Below are positions 5,830-7,632 of a stretch of 7,632 nucleotides of DNA, piece after piece. The notes under the pieces are model-generated. The model ran no database searches. It was not told where the DNA came from and saw only the letters and a program-made list of their open reading frames with translations. The DNA lies in NCBI GenBank assembly GCA_937900565.1, contig CALCFG010000027.1, positions 1 to 7,632 on the forward strand, written 5' to 3'. A program made the position numbers and the translations under genes. Source of the stretch: an uncultured Erysipelotrichaceae bacterium (GTDB lineage Bacteria; Bacillota_I; Bacilli_A; Erysipelotrichales; Erysipelotrichaceae). Each line of letters opens with the position of its first letter. Position 1 is the first letter of the stretch.

Positions 5830-6065
5830 TAAAGCGATGATCCAGAAGTAGTAAATCAAGGGTACTTGATAGAGCAGAGACTATTATTATTGCTGAAATT
5901 AATAGCATTCAAGTTTGATTGAATTCATCTGGTAGTGGAACCAATCCTTCCCGGTTAATACCCGTTAACGTATAAGTAAGCGCACAATATATTTATTGTG
6001 AATTAGGATGGTACCGCGGACTATTTAAAGTTTCGTTCCTTAGTAAATTAAGGAACGTTTTTTTT
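5830..6065 (+). ncRNA. T-box riboswitch with phenylalanine specifier, upstream of pheST
   Basis: A tRNA-sensing leader. Stem I folds as CCAGA 5842-5846 with TCTGG 5928-5932. Its specifier loop has AGTA 5850-5853 facing GAA 5921-5923. Next come AATCAA 5854-5859 with TTGATT 5915-5920, CTTGA 5865-5869 with TCAAG 5909-5913, an AGAG-containing bulge (5870-5880) and CTATTA 5881-5886 with TAATAG 5900-5905. The loop presents TTC (5924-5926), a Phe codon followed by A. A Stem III hairpin, CACAATA/TATTGTG, is at 5983-5989/5994-6000. The T-box core is canonical AGGATGGTACCGCGG (6005-6019). Its bulge TGGTACC (6009-6015) would bind an ACCA tRNA end, and AGGA 6005-6008 pairs with TCCT 6037-6040 as antiterminator. 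Uncharged tRNA-Phe should induce pheST. Confidence 0.95.
6034..6065 (+). terminator. T-box leader terminator (phe)
   Basis: CGTTCCTTA (6034-6042) pairs perfectly with TAAGGAACG (6049-6057) over a 6-base loop and is followed by eight T (6058-6065). The 5' arm overlaps the antiterminator pairing partner 6037-6040, so the two structures compete. Confidence 0.92.
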
Positions 6066-6082
6066 ATTGTAAAGGAGATTTT

Positions 6083-7114
6083 ATGGATTTAATTGAAAAT
6101 GTCAAAGCCCAAGGGTTAGCAGAAATTGAAGCTGCCAATGATTTGTCGGCATTAAATCAAGTACGGGTAACGTATTTAGGTAAAAAAGGACCTGTACAAG
6201 ATTTAATGAAACAAATGAAGAATTTACCGATTGAAGAAAAGCCGAAATTTGGTCAATTGGTTAATGACTGCAAACAAGCATTAGCCAAAGCCATTGAGGA
6301 AAAACAAGCGGGATTGCAAGATAAAGCAATGAGTGAAAAACTTGAAAATGAAAAGATAGATTTAACATTGGATGCTTATCATTTAAATGTAGGAAATGTT
6401 CACCCAATTCAATCCGTTATTCAAGCATTTGAAGATTGCTTTGTTGGTATGGGGTATCAAGTAGCGGAAGGTCCTGAAGTGGAATTGGATTATTGGAACT
6501 TTGAAAGAGCAAATATTCCTGCTGACCATCCTGCACGTGATATGCAAGATACCTTCTTTATTGATGTGAATCGATTGTTAAGAAGTCATACAACCAGTAT
6601 TCAAATGCGTCAATTGGATTTATTGCATGATCATTTACCCATTAAATTAATTTGTCCTGGTAAAGTTTATCGTCGCGATTCTGATGCAACCCATTCCCAT
6701 CAATTTACGCAATGTGAAGGATTAGTTATTGGTGAAAATATTACATTAACTGACCTTAAAGGAACGTTACAATTCATGGTGGATGCTATCTTTGGTCCAG
6801 GACGTTCCATACGCTTTAGACCAAGTTACTTCCCATTTACTGAACCAAGTGTTGAAGTGGATATGACATGTCATAATTGTGGTGGTAAAGGCTGTCCTTT
6901 GTGTAAAGGAAGTGGATATATTGAAATTTTAGGTGCGGGTATGGTTCATCCTAATGTATTGGAAATGGCCAATATTGATAGTAAGAAATATTCTGGATTT
7001 GCTTTTGGTATTGGGTTAGAACGTGTAGCAATGTTGAAATATGGTATTAATGATATTCGTGATTTCTACACTAATGATGTGCGTTTCTTGAAGAATTTCA
7101 AACGCTTTGATTAA
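6083..7114 (+). CDS. pheS: Phenylalanyl-tRNA synthetase alpha subunit PheS
   Basis: Catalytic subunit of the cytoplasmic (alpha-beta)2 enzyme that attaches phenylalanine to tRNA-Phe using ATP. Residues about 1-85 form the charged N-terminal coiled-coil arm that contacts tRNA. The class II core follows: motif 1 around HPIQSVIQAFEDCFVGMGY, then the segment VELDYWNFERANIPADHPAR, motif 2 KVYRRDSDATHSHQFTQCEG, and motif 3 GFAFGIGLERVAMLKYG. The Phe-pocket alanine of FAFG is present, at about residue 307. A Cys4 cluster (C263, C266, C271, C274) precedes the segment GYIEILGAGMVHPNVL; this is common in Firmicutes PheS. Length (343) is normal. Start ATG has AGGAG at 6073-6077. It lies 20 bases before pheT and under the Phe T-box. 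Confidence 0.98.
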   Translation: MDLIENVKAQGLAEIEAANDLSALNQVRVTYLGKKGPVQDLMKQMKNLPIEEKPKFGQLVNDCKQALAKAIEEKQAGLQDKAMSEKLENEKIDLTLDAYHLNVGNVHPIQSVIQAFEDCFVGMGYQVAEGPEVELDYWNFERANIPADHPARDMQDTFFIDVNRLLRSHTTSIQMRQLDLLHDHLPIKLICPGKVYRRDSDATHSHQFTQCEGLVIGENITLTDLKGTLQFMVDAIFGPGRSIRFRPSYFPFTEPSVEVDMTCHNCGGKGCPLCKGSGYIEILGAGMVHPNVLEMANIDSKKYSGFAFGIGLERVAMLKYGINDIRDFYTNDVRFLKNFKRFD

Positions 7115-7134
7115 TTAAGGAAGGAAAGTGCAAT

Positions 7135-7632
7135 ATGAAAATTAGTGTTAATTGGTTAAATGAATACGTTAAAGTGGATGACTTGGATGTTAACGTATTA
7201 GCAGATACGATAACAAATGCCGGTATTGAAATCGAAGGTGTGGAAAGCTTAAGCAGTGGAACAGGGTTAACAACTGGGTTAATCACTTGTTGTGAAGATC
7301 ACCCTGATAGCGATCACTTGCATGTATGTAAAGTAGATATTGGCAGTGAAGTATTGGATATTGTGTGTGGTGCACCCAATGCACGAGAAGGTATTAAAGT
7401 TATTGTGGCCAAAGTTGGTGCGCAATTACCTGGAGGTAATATTAAAGCAAGTACGATTCGTGGTGTGGCAAGTAATGGTATGTTATGTTCATTGCTAGAA
7501 TTAGGAATTGATAAAGCAATGTTACCTGAAGGTAGTGCCAGCCTAAATGGTATTGAAGAATTGGATGAAAGTATTGCGTTAGGTAATGAAAATATCTTAA
7601 AGGATTTAGGCTATCAAGATTATTTATTGGAT
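7135..7632 (+). CDS. pheT: Phenylalanyl-tRNA synthetase beta subunit PheT, N-terminal part
   Basis: Start of the large beta subunit, cut off by the window edge after 166 codons with the frame still open. It opens with MKISVNWLNEYV, typical of bacterial PheT. The OB-fold tRNA-binding (EMAP/Trbp111-like) domain follows at about 44-150, including HPDSDHLHVCKVDIG, the segment VCGAPNAREGIKVIVAKVGA, a STIRGVASNGMLCS stretch and LPEG. The final YLLD marks the entry to the next domain. In the family, later domains include the B3/B4 editing site and a B8 anticodon-binding domain; these lie outside the window. Start ATG 7135-7137 is preceded by AAGGAAGGAAAG (7118-7129), and the 20-base gap from pheS indicates one operon. 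Confidence 0.96.
   Translation, partial: MKISVNWLNEYVKVDDLDVNVLADTITNAGIEIEGVESLSSGTGLTTGLITCCEDHPDSDHLHVCKVDIGSEVLDIVCGAPNAREGIKVIVAKVGAQLPGGNIKASTIRGVASNGMLCSLLELGIDKAMLPEGSASLNGIEELDESIALGNENILKDLGYQDYLLD

Noticed and set aside
5908..5910. Earlier TTC in the phe leader as specifier
   Set aside because: It is next to and partly within the helix 5865-5869/5909-5913, not in the specifier loop; TTC 5924-5926 is in the loop opposite AGTA.
7098..7286. 62-residue minus-strand ORF across the pheS-pheT junction
   Set aside because: Shadow of the pheT N-terminus, which matches its family well.

Overview
The window is AT-rich DNA using the standard bacterial code: TGG encodes Trp and TGA is a real stop. 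It comes from a low-GC Firmicute. Purine-rich Shine-Dalgarno sites, two T-box leaders, a lipoprotein-type MetQ and a Firmicutes-type PheS with a Cys4 cluster all fit. An Erysipelotrichia-like host is my best guess, but only from general feel of the proteins, so it is weakly held.

Layout. (1) 1-358: the probable last codons of an unidentified upstream gene, a promoter, then a T-box riboswitch whose specifier loop presents a Met codon and ends in a terminator. (2) 359-2889: metN-metI-metQ, a complete methionine ABC importer (ATPase, permease, lipoprotein receptor) in one tight operon. (3) 2890-3455: 566 bases with no convincing gene, only a weak hairpin and a chain of tiny ORFs that could be decayed coding DNA. 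(4) 3456-4950: two accessory genes, a 101-residue secreted Cys/His-rich protein and a 386-residue membrane-anchored protein. The second resembles the N-terminal half (one membrane helix plus extracellular MacB-like domain) of an FtsX-type ABC permease and stops where the remaining helices should begin. (5) 4954-5004: a long bidirectional terminator shared with the convergent AIM24-family gene (5010-5717, minus strand). (6) 5718-6082: a divergent intergenic region holding a second T-box leader with a Phe codon. (7) 6083-7632: pheS and the start of pheT, the two subunits of phenylalanyl-tRNA synthetase; pheT runs off the window.

How it works together. The two housekeeping operons use the same logic. 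Uncharged tRNA-Met or tRNA-Phe would pair with its leader, stabilise the antiterminator and allow transcription of methionine uptake or Phe-tRNA synthetase genes. The fold of both leaders can be worked out by hand and they share a very similar Stem I. The least explained part is the accessory pair at 3456-4950: a well-translated, unrecognised secreted protein followed by a half-permease with no ABC ATPase or C-terminal permease domain nearby. It is either a decayed ABC-export/bacteriocin-like locus or a small two-protein surface system.
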